From positions 6,124,001 to 6,188,000 of the forward strand of contig NZ_CP088014.1 of NCBI RefSeq assembly GCF_021044685.1: a DNA stretch of 64,000 nucleotides, in the 5' to 3' direction. Positions 26,209 through 34,731 of this stretch are shown in pieces. How positions within the stretch are numbered: the first letter of the stretch is position 1; each line of letters starts with the position of its first letter. The notes beneath the pieces were generated by a model that saw only the letters and a program-made list of their open reading frames with translations, was not told where the DNA came from and did not search any database. This DNA is from Bradyrhizobium daqingense (GTDB taxonomy: Bacteria > Pseudomonadota > Alphaproteobacteria > Rhizobiales > Xanthobacteraceae). Made by a program: the position numbers and the translations under genes.

Positions 26209-26802
26209 GCACTGCACTGGATCGAGACTGCCGGCGCGCTAGGTGGCGTCGAGTGCTTCATTGTGACCGAGCGACCGCGCATGGAGGCAATTCTCGACTA
26301 CGTCATTCAGGGCAACACGATGCAGATGCGCGATCCCGCGTTCATGGCAGAGCTCATCTCCTGGATCCGCTTCAATGATTCCATGGCGATCGAGCAATTG
26401 GACGGGCTTGCCGTGCGGAGCTCCGGCAATCCGGCGCTGCCGGCTTGGCTTGCGCGTCGCCTCCTGAAGTTCGCGCTGACCGAGAAGGGAGAGAATGACA
26501 AGTATGGCGAGCATGTCCGCTCGTCAGCGGGCATTGCCGTCTTCGTCAGTCCGCGTAACGACAAGGCTGGCTGGGTCGCTGCTGGACGCGCCTACCAGCG
26601 TTTCGCGCTGCAAGCGACGATGCTCGGGATTCGGAATGCTCTTCTCAATCAACCGGTCGAGGTCTCTTCCCTGCGTCCGCAGATTGCAGAATATCTGGGG
26701 CTTGGCGTCCGGCGCCCGGATCTGATCGTGCGATTTGGCCGCGGCTCATCACTGCCACCCTCGCTGCGTCGGCCGGTGACCGCTGTGATCGATGCCTCCT
26801 GA
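26209..26802 (+). pseudogene. C-terminal half of an Acg-like nitroreductase, N-terminus missing
   Basis: About 180-195 residues. The sequence MRDPAFMAELISWIRFNDSMA, then VRSSAGIAVFVSPRNDKAGW, AYQRFALQATMLGIRNALLNQPVEV and RRPDLIVRFGRGSSLPPSLRRPV, matches only the second half of Acg-type FMN proteins, which are normally more than 300 residues. In-frame stop TGA at 26206 closes the upstream side. A short product from GTG 26263 could be made but would lack the first FMN-binding half. It directly follows the SbmA-like gene, suggesting a deletion. Confidence 0.7.
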
Positions 26803-26893
26803 AGCCCGAGCGCAACTTTGTTTGGGTTTATACTAGTTGCCCTCATTCGTGCGGGCACTTTGGTCTATCGACCGCTTGTTTCGAAGTCTCCAA

Positions 26894-27673
26894 TCACGTG
26901 AGGCCGAGATTGCGGACCAGCATATAGATCGCCACCGCGAATATCAGGGCCGCGAATATGGTGTTCAACGCACCTTTGCGCGCGGCGAGCGAGCTTGCCG
27001 AGCCGGCGCCGAGCATCCCGCCAACAACTCCGCCGGAGATAAACAACGCAGCGAGATACCAATCCACCAAACCGGACAGGGCGTAGTTGGCCGCCGTCGT
27101 CAGGCCGAAAGCGGTCACCGCCACAAGGGAGGAACCGACCGCATAGAGGATAGGCATGCCAGTGGCCGCAATCAGCGCCGGTACGATCAGAAACCCACCG
27201 CCGATCCCGAAGAAGCCGGACAAGGCTCCCGTGAGACCTCCCAGGGCGACGAGTTTCGGCAGGTTCTCTCTGTTAAGCCGGACCGATGGCTCGCCCGCGC
27301 CGGCCCGGCCCTTCAGCATCAGCGCGCCCACCGCCATCATGAGGATAGCGAACAACGCCAGCAACTTCTGTCCTTCGATGATCTTGCCAAGGGTAGAGCC
27401 CAGAAAGGCGCCGGCCATGCCTGCGAGCGCGAACACAGAGGCGCAACGCCACTTCACGTTACCGGCCCGAGCGTGGTTGACGAGGTTCACTGCAGCGTTC
27501 GCCGCAACTGCGACCGCACTGGTGCCGATCGCCACATGCGGATCCGACACCCCGACGAGATAGACGAGGAGCGGCACGGCCAAGATGGATCCGCCTCCTC
27601 CGACCAGCCCCAGCGAAAAGCCGACCAACGAGCCAGAGGCAAGGCCGAACGCACCTTGGGTCAGCGACAACAT
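26894..27673 (-). CDS. TSUP (TauE/SafE-type) sulfur-anion exporter
   Basis: A 259-residue membrane protein with about eight helices. The two repeats each carry a Gly-rich motif: GLVGGGGSILAVPLLVYLVG and GFFGIGGGFLIVPALIAATG. The family moves sulfite, thiosulfate or organosulfonates. Start at ATG 27673 with GAGGAG upstream. It ends the cluster of SqrR/BigR-type repressor, rhodanese and TSUP exporter, which together handle sulfide and persulfide. Confidence 0.92.
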   Translation of the reverse strand: MLSLTQGAFGLASGSLVGFSLGLVGGGGSILAVPLLVYLVGVSDPHVAIGTSAVAVAANAAVNLVNHARAGNVKWRCASVFALAGMAGAFLGSTLGKIIEGQKLLALFAILMMAVGALMLKGRAGAGEPSVRLNRENLPKLVALGGLTGALSGFFGIGGGFLIVPALIAATGMPILYAVGSSLVAVTAFGLTTAANYALSGLVDWYLAALFISGGVVGGMLGAGSASSLAARKGALNTIFAALIFAVAIYMLVRNLGLT

Positions 27674-27697
27674 TGTGGGCAACTCCTCAAAGCACTG

Positions 27698-28246
27698 TCA
27701 GGCGGCCCGTCTGGGCGCGCCGTAGACGCTGCGGTTCCAAGGCGCGCGCATGAGAATGCGGGCCATGCCACAGAAGCCTGTGACACCAGCCGTGAACAGC
27801 CCCGCACCGACGAAGGCCGGTACAGCGAAGAACCACGGCGATACGAAGAGCCCGAGCAACGTGCCCACGACCGCAAGACTGCCAGCCCCGATCTGCACTT
27901 GGCGCTGAAGCTCCAGCGGTTGGCGCTGGTCGTTCACGACCGGTAGGCCGGCCTTGCGCCAGGCGTCGAGCCCGCCTTCGACGATAAAGGCTTCGCAGGG
28001 TTCGCTCAGCTTCGCCGCGAGCCGTGGCGCGTTGGCCTGAGTGCGGGCGCCGCTTTTGCAATGAAAGATGACCGGCTGGCCCCGATGCAAGGCGAAGTCG
28101 GCCTCGTCGAGCTTCGACAGGGGAAGGTGCCGCGCGCCCGGAATTTTCTCGCGGGCGTGCTCATCAGCTTCGCGGATGTCGATCAGGAGCGCGCCACTGT
28201 CGAGAAGGCGGCGTGCCTCGGCTGGCTTGATTGTGGGTAGTGACAT
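27698..28246 (-). CDS. Rhodanese domain fused to a DUF2892-type membrane domain
   Basis: Residues 1-105 form a rhodanese: ALLIDIREADEHAREKIPGA and the active-site Cys in IFHCKSGARTQAN. Residues about 115-175 have two membrane helices (GAGSLAVVGTLLGLFVSPWF, FVGAGLFTAGVTGFCGMARILM), the DUF2892 pattern. It transfers sulfane sulfur at the inner membrane face. It lies between the ArsR repressor and TSUP exporter in one direction, so is probably co-transcribed and induced by sulfide or persulfide. Confidence 0.93.
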   Translation of the reverse strand: MSLPTIKPAEARRLLDSGALLIDIREADEHAREKIPGARHLPLSKLDEADFALHRGQPVIFHCKSGARTQANAPRLAAKLSEPCEAFIVEGGLDAWRKAGLPVVNDQRQPLELQRQVQIGAGSLAVVGTLLGLFVSPWFFAVPAFVGAGLFTAGVTGFCGMARILMRAPWNRSVYGAPRRAA

Positions 28247-28270
28247 GATTAACTCCTTTACTCTCCTAAA

Positions 28271-28600
28271 TCAGCTCTTCGCCTTGACGGGCTTGCAATA
28301 GAGCTCGTGCAGCGTCGCAAAAAGTTGCTCGATGCGCGGATCGGCGATCCGGTACCAGAGCGTTTGGCTTTCGCGCCGAAAGGCGACGAGCCCCTCCTCG
28401 CGCATCTTTGCGAGGTGCTGCGACAGGGCCGATTGCGACAGCCCCACGGCTTCCGCGAGGGCATTCACGTTGCTCTCGCCGCATTCGACGAGGTTGCACA
28501 GGATCATCAGCCGACGCTCGTTGGCGAGCGCGCGCAGGATGCCGGCGACCTCAACGGCCTGCTTTTCGAATGTCTCCAGATCGAAGGCCCGGGCAGCCAT
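28271..28600 (-). CDS. bigR: ArsR-family persulfide-responsive repressor (SqrR/BigR type)
   Basis: A 109-residue winged-helix repressor: ILRALANERRLMILCNLVECGE, recognition helix LAEAVGLSQSALSQHLAKMR, and wing GLVAFRRESQTLWYRI. Two cysteines, in LCNLVE and in the tail LYCKPVK, sit where SqrR/BigR form a persulfide bridge on sensing. A third is in ECGE. It should repress itself and the divergent metallo-hydrolase until sulfide rises. An AT-rich palindromic operator lies between the genes. Confidence 0.9.
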   Translation of the reverse strand: MAARAFDLETFEKQAVEVAGILRALANERRLMILCNLVECGESNVNALAEAVGLSQSALSQHLAKMREEGLVAFRRESQTLWYRIADPRIEQLFATLHELYCKPVKAKS

Positions 28601-28611
28601 TGGCCAACTCC

Positions 28612-28650
28612 ATATATTAGATGTTGCTTATTTAGCACTTGCTAATATAT
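28612..28650. promoter_or_regulatory. AT-rich operator for the BigR-type repressor
   Basis: Outer arms ATATATTAG (28612-28620) and CTAATATAT (28642-28650) flank an inner perfect palindrome TTAGCACTTGCTAA (28632-28645). The site lies between the divergent repressor and metallo-hydrolase genes and is AT-rich within high-GC DNA, as known BigR sites are. Confidence 0.75.
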
Positions 28651-28692
28651 ACGTCAACTTCAGACAAGCCGGTGACATCAGGAGGTTAAGCC

Positions 28693-29580
28693 ATGCCAGG
28701 ACAACCCATCATCCGAGCGTTCTTCGACGAGCCGACCAACACGGTGAGCTACCTGGTCGCCGATCCGGCGACCAAGAAGGCCGCTATCATCGACCCCGTA
28801 TTTGATTACGACCACAACTCGGGCGAGGTGGACACGCGATCGGTAGCGTCCATGCTGAGGACCGCCGAAGAGGCGGCCTACACGATCGAATGGGTGCTGG
28901 AGACGCATGCCCATGCCGATCATCTCTCGGGCGCCCCCTTCATCAAGGCGAAGACCGGTGCCCAAATCGGCATCGGCGAACACATCAAGGACGTGCAGCG
29001 CATCTTCCGGCCGATATTCAATGCCACCGACCTGAAGACGGACGGCAGCGACTTCGACCGCCTCTTCCGGGACGACGAGCGCTTCAAGATCGGCGAACTC
29101 GACGTGGAGGTGATCTTCACGCCCGGGCACACGCCCGCCGACGTCTCTTACAAGATCGAGGATGCCCTGTTCGTCGGCGACACCCTGTTCATGCCGGACT
29201 ACGGCACGGCGCGGGCCGACTTCCCAGGCGGCGACGCGCACAAGCTCTACCGGTCGATCAAGCGCCTCCTGGCGCTGCCACCCGAGACACGGCTATTTAT
29301 GTGTCACGACTATAAGGCGCCGGGCCGCGACACATACGCCTGGGAGACCACGGTGCGCGAACAGCGCGAGAAGAACGTCCAGGCCAAGGAGGGTGTCACG
29401 GAGGCTGAATTCGTGGCCATGCGCCAAGCGCGCGATGCCACGCTCTCAGCGCCCAGGCTGCTACTACCTTCCATCCAGGTCAACATTCGCGCCGGCAAAT
29501 TTCCGCCTGCCGAAGCCAACGGAGTACGCTATCTCACCATTCCCGTGACGCTGAAAGGAGGAGCGGAGACCTGCGTTTGA
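28693..29580 (+). CDS. blh: Metallo-beta-lactamase-fold persulfide dioxygenase-like hydrolase (Blh type)
   Basis: A 295-residue glyoxalase-II-like protein with the metal motif ETHAHADHLSGA, later His in TPGHTPADVSY, Asp in LFVGDTLFMPDYG and a final His in MCHDYKAPGRD. In BigR/SqrR clusters this enzyme (Blh, ETHE1-like) oxidises glutathione persulfide to sulfite, which the TSUP and rhodanese proteins would then handle. GGAGG precedes the ATG. Divergent from the repressor across the palindromic operator. Confidence 0.9.
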   Translation: MPGQPIIRAFFDEPTNTVSYLVADPATKKAAIIDPVFDYDHNSGEVDTRSVASMLRTAEEAAYTIEWVLETHAHADHLSGAPFIKAKTGAQIGIGEHIKDVQRIFRPIFNATDLKTDGSDFDRLFRDDERFKIGELDVEVIFTPGHTPADVSYKIEDALFVGDTLFMPDYGTARADFPGGDAHKLYRSIKRLLALPPETRLFMCHDYKAPGRDTYAWETTVREQREKNVQAKEGVTEAEFVAMRQARDATLSAPRLLLPSIQVNIRAGKFPPAEANGVRYLTIPVTLKGGAETCV

Positions 29581-29729
29581 GGCAGGCCAGCCGCTATCGT
29601 CTGTGATTCTCATCATTGCGATGCCGCTTTCGCTCGTTCTTGTTATCGGCGGACGCGCAGGAAAGAACGATGTCGTCCTCTGAGGCCAGAGCAGACGGGC
29701 ACTGAAGCAAGATTGCAGAACGCTACCCC

Positions 29730-30383
29730 TCACCGCGAGGAGGCTGACGCCAGCCTCTGGTCGCGGCCAGCGAGCAAAACGGCTGATACGATTCCACTCA
29801 CGAGCAGCACCCAGTCCTGCGGCACATGCAGCAGGATTGCCGCGCTGCCGCCGATGAGCGACCAGAGGATAGGAATAATCAGCAGCAGGCGGGGGATCGG
29901 CCGGATTGTGAGCAGCAACATCCCGAACGTGAAGATCGTGACGGGGCATGGCCTTACACCGAACGCAGGCAGTTCCGCAAGGTCATGACCGGTCGCCACT
30001 CCAAAAAGCCAGTAGATGGCAGCCGCATAGAGAACGAATGCAATGCCAATCCATGCCGCCGGACCGCTGCTCCGGCCGAAAGTCATTCGACCCTGTATGA
30101 CGCCAACGTATCCAAACGCCATGGCCTGAACTGCGAACAGCGCACCGAATGCATAGGCCATTTTGTTGATCGGCGCGAAAAATATCAAATGATAGATGAG
30201 CCCCGTCCACGCCCACATCGCAGCAAGGACACCGGCGATGATCTCATCGGATCGCTTGCACCTGCGGAATACCAGTGCGAACGCCAGGCCCCCTATCATC
30301 AAGGCAACGATCTGCGCCGGCCAGATCGCTCTGTTGTAGCTCGCGAAGGCCCCGAAAAATTGCTCGACAGAGAACGGCAACAT
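29730..30383 (-). CDS. DUF6064-type multi-spanning membrane protein
   Basis: A 217-residue protein starting MLPFSVEQFFGAFASYNRAIWPAQ with about six hydrophobic helices (VALMIGGLAFALVF, GVLAAMWAWTGLIYHLIFF, AWIGIAFVLYAAAIYWLFG). It resembles the uncharacterised DUF6064 family. The gene is divergent from the AMP phosphorylase operon, and the FixK-type box at 30434 lies 51 bases before its start, so both sides may respond together. Confidence 0.85.
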   Translation of the reverse strand: MLPFSVEQFFGAFASYNRAIWPAQIVALMIGGLAFALVFRRCKRSDEIIAGVLAAMWAWTGLIYHLIFFAPINKMAYAFGALFAVQAMAFGYVGVIQGRMTFGRSSGPAAWIGIAFVLYAAAIYWLFGVATGHDLAELPAFGVRPCPVTIFTFGMLLLTIRPIPRLLLIIPILWSLIGGSAAILLHVPQDWVLLVSGIVSAVLLAGRDQRLASASSR

Positions 30384-30433
30384 ATCACTGCTCCCCTGGC
30401 GATCTAACGTTAGCTGCTTCCGATGCCTCTCAT

Positions 30434-30447
30434 TTGACGCGGATCAA
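30434..30447. promoter_or_regulatory. FixK/FNR-type box between DUF6064 and the AMP phosphorylase operon
   Basis: TTGACGCGGATCAA, exact TTGA-N6-TCAA, in the divergent intergenic region. Confidence 0.65.
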
Positions 30448-30659
30448 GTCGGAAGACCTGTTGAAGAGCCCGCCAGCCCCCACTCTCCTGCCGCGTATCT
30501 GGAGACAGTACGAGCTCATCGGTCTCACTGAGGCAACCGCATCGCCGGCGCCCCACGACCTCTCTGTGCTTGAGGACCGGCGAAGGGTTGATCTGTCGCA
30601 AATCGGGGCTCCTGGGCGAGCCCTATCCTCGCTTCACCGCGACAAAGAAGTTTTCATCG

Positions 30660-32192
30660 ATGAACGCCATTCCACCCGGCCGCGCGCAGCTCAGATCCCG
30701 CCGTGTCAATCTCGACACCGGCCGGGAAAACGTCGTTGTAATCTCCCGTCGCTCAACGGCGCTGCGGCCGGACCTGTTTCGAGGATTTTCGAGAGTCGAG
30801 CTGCGCAGCGGCTCGAAGACGCAGCTGGCGACGGTGCTTCTCACCGATGATGACGGCCTGGTCGGGCCCGACCAGCTTGGCATGGCGGAGCCGGCGTTTC
30901 GGCGCTTTGGACAGCCGGCAGGCACCTACATTGCGGTTACCCCTGCTCCCTCCCCGCCAAGCCTGGACGCGGTTCGCGCCAAGATTCAGGGCAAGACACT
31001 TGAAGCTCCCGAGATCGGCGCAATTGTCGACGATCTCGTGCATTACCGCTATTCGGACATGGAAATCGCTGCATTCCTCGTCAGTTCCGCAAATTTCATG
31101 ACATCCGGGGAGTTGATCGCGCTCACAGAGGCCATGGCCAGAGCCGGGACGCAGCTCAGATGGAATACGAAGACTGTCGTCGACAAGCATTGCATTGGCG
31201 GCATTCCCGGCAATCGCACGTCGATGATCGTGGTGCCGATTGTAGCCGCACACGGGCTGACAATCCCGAAGACGTCGTCACGCGCAATCACGTCGCCAGC
31301 CGGAACGGCCGACACCATGGAGGTGCTGGCCCGGGTCGACCTCAGCGTCGAAGCTATGAAAGAGGTCGTCGCGTCGTGCAATGGCTGTCTTGCATGGGGC
31401 GGACACGTCAACCTGTCTCCGGCAGACGACATCCTGATCGGCGTCGAGCGACCACTGGCGCTGGATACGCACGAACAGATGGTTGCATCCATCATGTCGA
31501 AGAAGCTGGCTGCCGGCTCGACGCATCTTCTCATCGACCTTCCGGTTGGGCCCAACGCCAAGCTTACGACTGCATCCCAGGCTATGCGACTTCGCAAGCT
31601 GTTTCAGTTCGTCGGCGATCGATTTGGCCTCGTAGTGGAGGTCGTGACCACTGATGGACGGCAGCCCATCGGCAGGGGTATCGGCCCGGCGCTTGAGGCA
31701 CAGGACGTAATGGCAGTCCTTGCTAATGAGCCCCAAGCCCCGCGCGATCTTCGTGAGAAGTCGCTACGCCTTGCCGCCCACCTTCTGGAACACGACCCTG
31801 ATTTGCGCGGTGGCACCGGCTATGCGCGGGCAAGCGAGCTCCTGGAAAGCGGGGCGGCGCTTCGACAGATGGTGAAGATCATCGAGGCCCAGGGCCCTGC
31901 GCCTTCCGCGAGCAAAATCGGCACCCTTACCATCGACGTTTGCGCCGAACGAGATGGTGTCGTCGCAGCGATCGATTGCTTGCGTCTCAACCGGCTGGCG
32001 CGGACGGCCGGCGCCCCGCTCGACAAGGGCGCCGGCATCAAGTTGTACAAGAAGATTGGCGATCGGGTCGAGCAAGGAGAGCCGCTCTATCGCATTCACG
32101 CGTTCGAGCCCTCGGCGTTTGACCTTGCTGTCGGCATGGCCCAGCTGGACTCTGCTTACCGGATCGAACCGCAAGCCGGGGCAGCACCATGA
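30660..32192 (+). CDS. AMP phosphorylase / archaeal-type thymidine phosphorylase family
   Basis: A 510-residue nucleoside or nucleotide phosphorylase. The glycosyltransferase family-3 core has VDKHCIGGIPGNRTSMIVVPI and KTSSRAITSPAGTADTMEVL, with an extra N-terminal domain of about 90 residues as in archaeal AMP phosphorylase. That enzyme splits AMP with phosphate to adenine and ribose-1,5-bisphosphate. Simple thymidine phosphorylase activity is the alternative. The ATG at 30660 begins the N-terminal domain. It overlaps the PRPP synthetase gene (ATGA). Confidence 0.88.
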   Translation: MNAIPPGRAQLRSRRVNLDTGRENVVVISRRSTALRPDLFRGFSRVELRSGSKTQLATVLLTDDDGLVGPDQLGMAEPAFRRFGQPAGTYIAVTPAPSPPSLDAVRAKIQGKTLEAPEIGAIVDDLVHYRYSDMEIAAFLVSSANFMTSGELIALTEAMARAGTQLRWNTKTVVDKHCIGGIPGNRTSMIVVPIVAAHGLTIPKTSSRAITSPAGTADTMEVLARVDLSVEAMKEVVASCNGCLAWGGHVNLSPADDILIGVERPLALDTHEQMVASIMSKKLAAGSTHLLIDLPVGPNAKLTTASQAMRLRKLFQFVGDRFGLVVEVVTTDGRQPIGRGIGPALEAQDVMAVLANEPQAPRDLREKSLRLAAHLLEHDPDLRGGTGYARASELLESGAALRQMVKIIEAQGPAPSASKIGTLTIDVCAERDGVVAAIDCLRLNRLARTAGAPLDKGAGIKLYKKIGDRVEQGEPLYRIHAFEPSAFDLAVGMAQLDSAYRIEPQAGAAP

Positions 32193-33109
32193 CCCGGAGC
32201 GCAGTTCAATGGCTGCCCACTTCCACCCATTTCGGGCTTCGGCTTGCTGAAACTCTGGGTATTGTCGGCCATGAAATCATCTTGCATCGATTTCCCGATG
32301 GCGAGCTGCGGGCGACCGTCGGCCCAGCGGCAACCACCACGATAGTCTGTTGCTCGCTCAATCAGCCCAATGAAAAGCTGATTGCGCTGTTGTTTGCTGC
32401 AGAAGCCTTGCGGCGCGGTGGAGCCAAGCGGCTCGTGCTCGTTTCGCCTTATCTCGGCTACATGCGCCAGGACGCAGCGTTCCATCCCGGCGAGGCGATC
32501 AGTCAGCGCGCAATCGGTACCCTTCTGGCGAGCACCTTCGATTGCGTCATCACGTTTGATGCCCATCTCCATCGGACGCCCAATCTCGCCGGGGTCTTTC
32601 CTGGCATTGAAGCGCACAACCTGTCGGCGGCTCCTGCGATCGAAGCTGTGCTTCGTGCCGACACAGTCGCGCCCACGACGGTCGTGGTCGGCCCCGATGA
32701 GGAGTCGCGATCTTGGGTGGCCGACATTGCCGGCCGTCTCGGACTTTCGTACAGCGTGGCGCGAAAAGTACGCCGGACTGATCAATCGGTGCAGATCGCA
32801 TTCCCGGACACGACGCTGTTCGCCGGGCGTCCCGTGCTCTTCATCGACGACATCGTGTCGTCCGGTGGGACCCTTACCGCCTGCGCGGAAGCTCTTGCCG
32901 CGTCAGGAGCCTCTTCTATCGAGGCCATTATCGTTCATGCACTATTTCCGCCGGCGTTTATGACAGAGTTCGGTCGCGCCGGCATTCGTTCCGTCCGATC
33001 CACCAACAGTGTGCCACATCCAACCAACGCCATCCGCCTCGACGATCTTCTCGCCCGCGCGTTGCGGCGGGAAGTTGTTGGCATGCCGGAGACTGGGAGT
33101 CCCCCGTGA
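32189..33109 (+). CDS. Ribose-phosphate diphosphokinase-like protein (PRPP synthetase)
   Basis: A 306-residue type I PRPP synthetase-like protein. FPDGELRATVG, LVSPYLGYMRQDAAFHPGEAISQ and the PRPP loop VLFIDDIVSSGGTLTACAE are present. It would make PRPP from ribose-5-phosphate and ATP. The catalytic flexible loop (ARKVRRTDQSVQIAF) differs from classic Prs, as in archaeal-like members. Context with AMP phosphorylase suggests recycling of ribose phosphate from nucleotides. A housekeeping prs is presumably elsewhere. Confidence 0.85.
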   Translation: MTRSAVQWLPTSTHFGLRLAETLGIVGHEIILHRFPDGELRATVGPAATTTIVCCSLNQPNEKLIALLFAAEALRRGGAKRLVLVSPYLGYMRQDAAFHPGEAISQRAIGTLLASTFDCVITFDAHLHRTPNLAGVFPGIEAHNLSAAPAIEAVLRADTVAPTTVVVGPDEESRSWVADIAGRLGLSYSVARKVRRTDQSVQIAFPDTTLFAGRPVLFIDDIVSSGGTLTACAEALAASGASSIEAIIVHALFPPAFMTEFGRAGIRSVRSTNSVPHPTNAIRLDDLLARALRREVVGMPETGSPP

Positions 33110-34701
33110 GCGTCACCATCCAGTTTTGCGGCGCCGCCCGCACCGTTACCGGCTCCTGCTATCTCTTTGTTACGCCGAAAGGACAATTCCTGGTCGATTG
33201 CGGGTTGTTTCAGGGACCGAAAACGTTGAAAGCGCTGAACTACGGTGCGTTCCCGTTCCGCCCGGCGGATGTCGACGCCGTTTTGCTGACGCACGCCCAC
33301 ATCGACCACAGCGGGCTCCTGCCGAAGCTCAAGCGTGAAGGCTTTTCAGGCCCGATCCTGGCGACGCGCGGCACCATCGACCTCTGCTCCTACATGCTTC
33401 CCGACGCAGGCAACATCCAGGAAACGGAGGTTGCCGCCCTGAACCGCCGAAACGCCGCCCGAGGGCGGGGCGCTGTAACGGCCATCTATACACAAGCCGA
33501 TGCGATTGCGACCCTGGATGCCTTTCGGCCCGTCGAATACCAGGCGTGGTACGCGGTGATACCTGGCGTCCGCGCCCGCTATTGGAATGCGGGACATTTG
33601 CTCGGCTCGGCTTCGATCGAGCTGGAATTCGCCGAGCAAGGCAGAAACGGAGGGCCGTTGCGTGTCCTGATGTCGGGTGACATCGGCCCAGACGCCAAAC
33701 TGCTGGAGCCGGATCCGGAGGCACCGACCAGCCTCGACTACGTATTTTGCGAGTCGACCTACGGCGATAGCGACCGCCCGTCCACAACTCACGCACTGCG
33801 TCGCGCGCATCTCGCCCAGGAGGTGCGCGATGCCGCCAGCGGGCGCGGCGCACTGTTAATCCCCGCTTTTGCGGTAGAACGGACCCAGGAGCTGATCGTC
33901 GATCTGGCCGACTTGATGGTCCGCGGTGAGATTCCGACCGCACCAATTTTCCTCGATTCGCCTTTGGCGATCCGTGCGACGGAAGTCTTTCGGAATAACA
34001 CGGCCAGTCTCGATCCGAGCGCCGATTTGGACCGGCTTCTGACTTCCAGTCAGTTGCACTTCACGGAAACCGTTGATGAGAGCAAGTCGATCGCCAGGCT
34101 CTCCGGCTTCCATATCATCATTGCCGCAAGTGGAATGTGCGACGCCGGCCGCATCCGCCATCATCTGAAGCGATGGTTGTGGCGCAGGGAGTGCACGGTC
34201 TTGCTCGCGGGATTCCAGGCACAAGGTACCCTAGGCCGCTTTCTGCGAGATGGCGCGAAAGCGGTGAGGATACAGGGCGAAGAGATCAAAGTCGCTGCGA
34301 GGATTCGATATATCGACGAATACTCAGGGCACGCCGACGGTCCGGAACTCGCGCGCTGGATTGCCGCGCGGCGACCCATTCATCGCGGTCTGTTCATCGT
34401 GCATGGGGAGGAGCACGCGCTCGGAGGCCTTCTGCACCGGGTCGCCGAGCGAACCGTTCCGACCGCGCAGATTTTCACGCCTATGCTGGACGACGTCTAC
34501 GAATTATCGACAGCCGCGCCGACACCGATCGACGTTGCTCGCCGCCGCAGGCTCGCTCCCGATGCAGTCGTCAGCCTCGATTGGCACAACGATATGTCCA
34601 AACTGCTTCTCGATATCAATGACCAGATCGAAGCGGCCGCAGACGATCGATCACGGGGCGTGATCATCCGAAAATTGCGCAGAGCGCTTGAAGGCATGTG
34701 A
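33106..34701 (+). CDS. Beta-CASP metallo-beta-lactamase-fold ribonuclease-like protein
   Basis: A 531-residue protein with MBL motifs LTHAHIDHSGLLPKL and LMSGDIGPD, followed by beta-CASP motifs: CESTYGDSDRP (A), IIAASGMCDAGRIRHHL (B region) and EYSGHADGPEL (C). Members are RNA endonucleases or exonucleases related to CPSF-73 and RNase J. The GTG start at 33106 overlaps the PRPP synthetase stop. Co-expression with nucleotide salvage suggests RNA breakdown feeding nucleotide recycling, which is inference. Confidence 0.92.
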   Translation: MSVTIQFCGAARTVTGSCYLFVTPKGQFLVDCGLFQGPKTLKALNYGAFPFRPADVDAVLLTHAHIDHSGLLPKLKREGFSGPILATRGTIDLCSYMLPDAGNIQETEVAALNRRNAARGRGAVTAIYTQADAIATLDAFRPVEYQAWYAVIPGVRARYWNAGHLLGSASIELEFAEQGRNGGPLRVLMSGDIGPDAKLLEPDPEAPTSLDYVFCESTYGDSDRPSTTHALRRAHLAQEVRDAASGRGALLIPAFAVERTQELIVDLADLMVRGEIPTAPIFLDSPLAIRATEVFRNNTASLDPSADLDRLLTSSQLHFTETVDESKSIARLSGFHIIIAASGMCDAGRIRHHLKRWLWRRECTVLLAGFQAQGTLGRFLRDGAKAVRIQGEEIKVAARIRYIDEYSGHADGPELARWIAARRPIHRGLFIVHGEEHALGGLLHRVAERTVPTAQIFTPMLDDVYELSTAAPTPIDVARRRRLAPDAVVSLDWHNDMSKLLLDINDQIEAAADDRSRGVIIRKLRRALEGM

Positions 34702-34731
34702 GCCGGTCCGAAGTGTCGAAGATGTACCTGA

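Noticed and set aside
26837..27946. 369-codon plus-strand frame across the TSUP and rhodanese genes
   Set aside because: Low-complexity Arg/Glu/Gln-rich translation opposite two well-supported genes.
30660..34701. Archaeal-type RuBisCO-linked AMP pathway
   Set aside because: The phosphorylase fits, but no RuBisCO or ribose-1,5-bisphosphate isomerase gene is in the window, so the complete pathway cannot be claimed.
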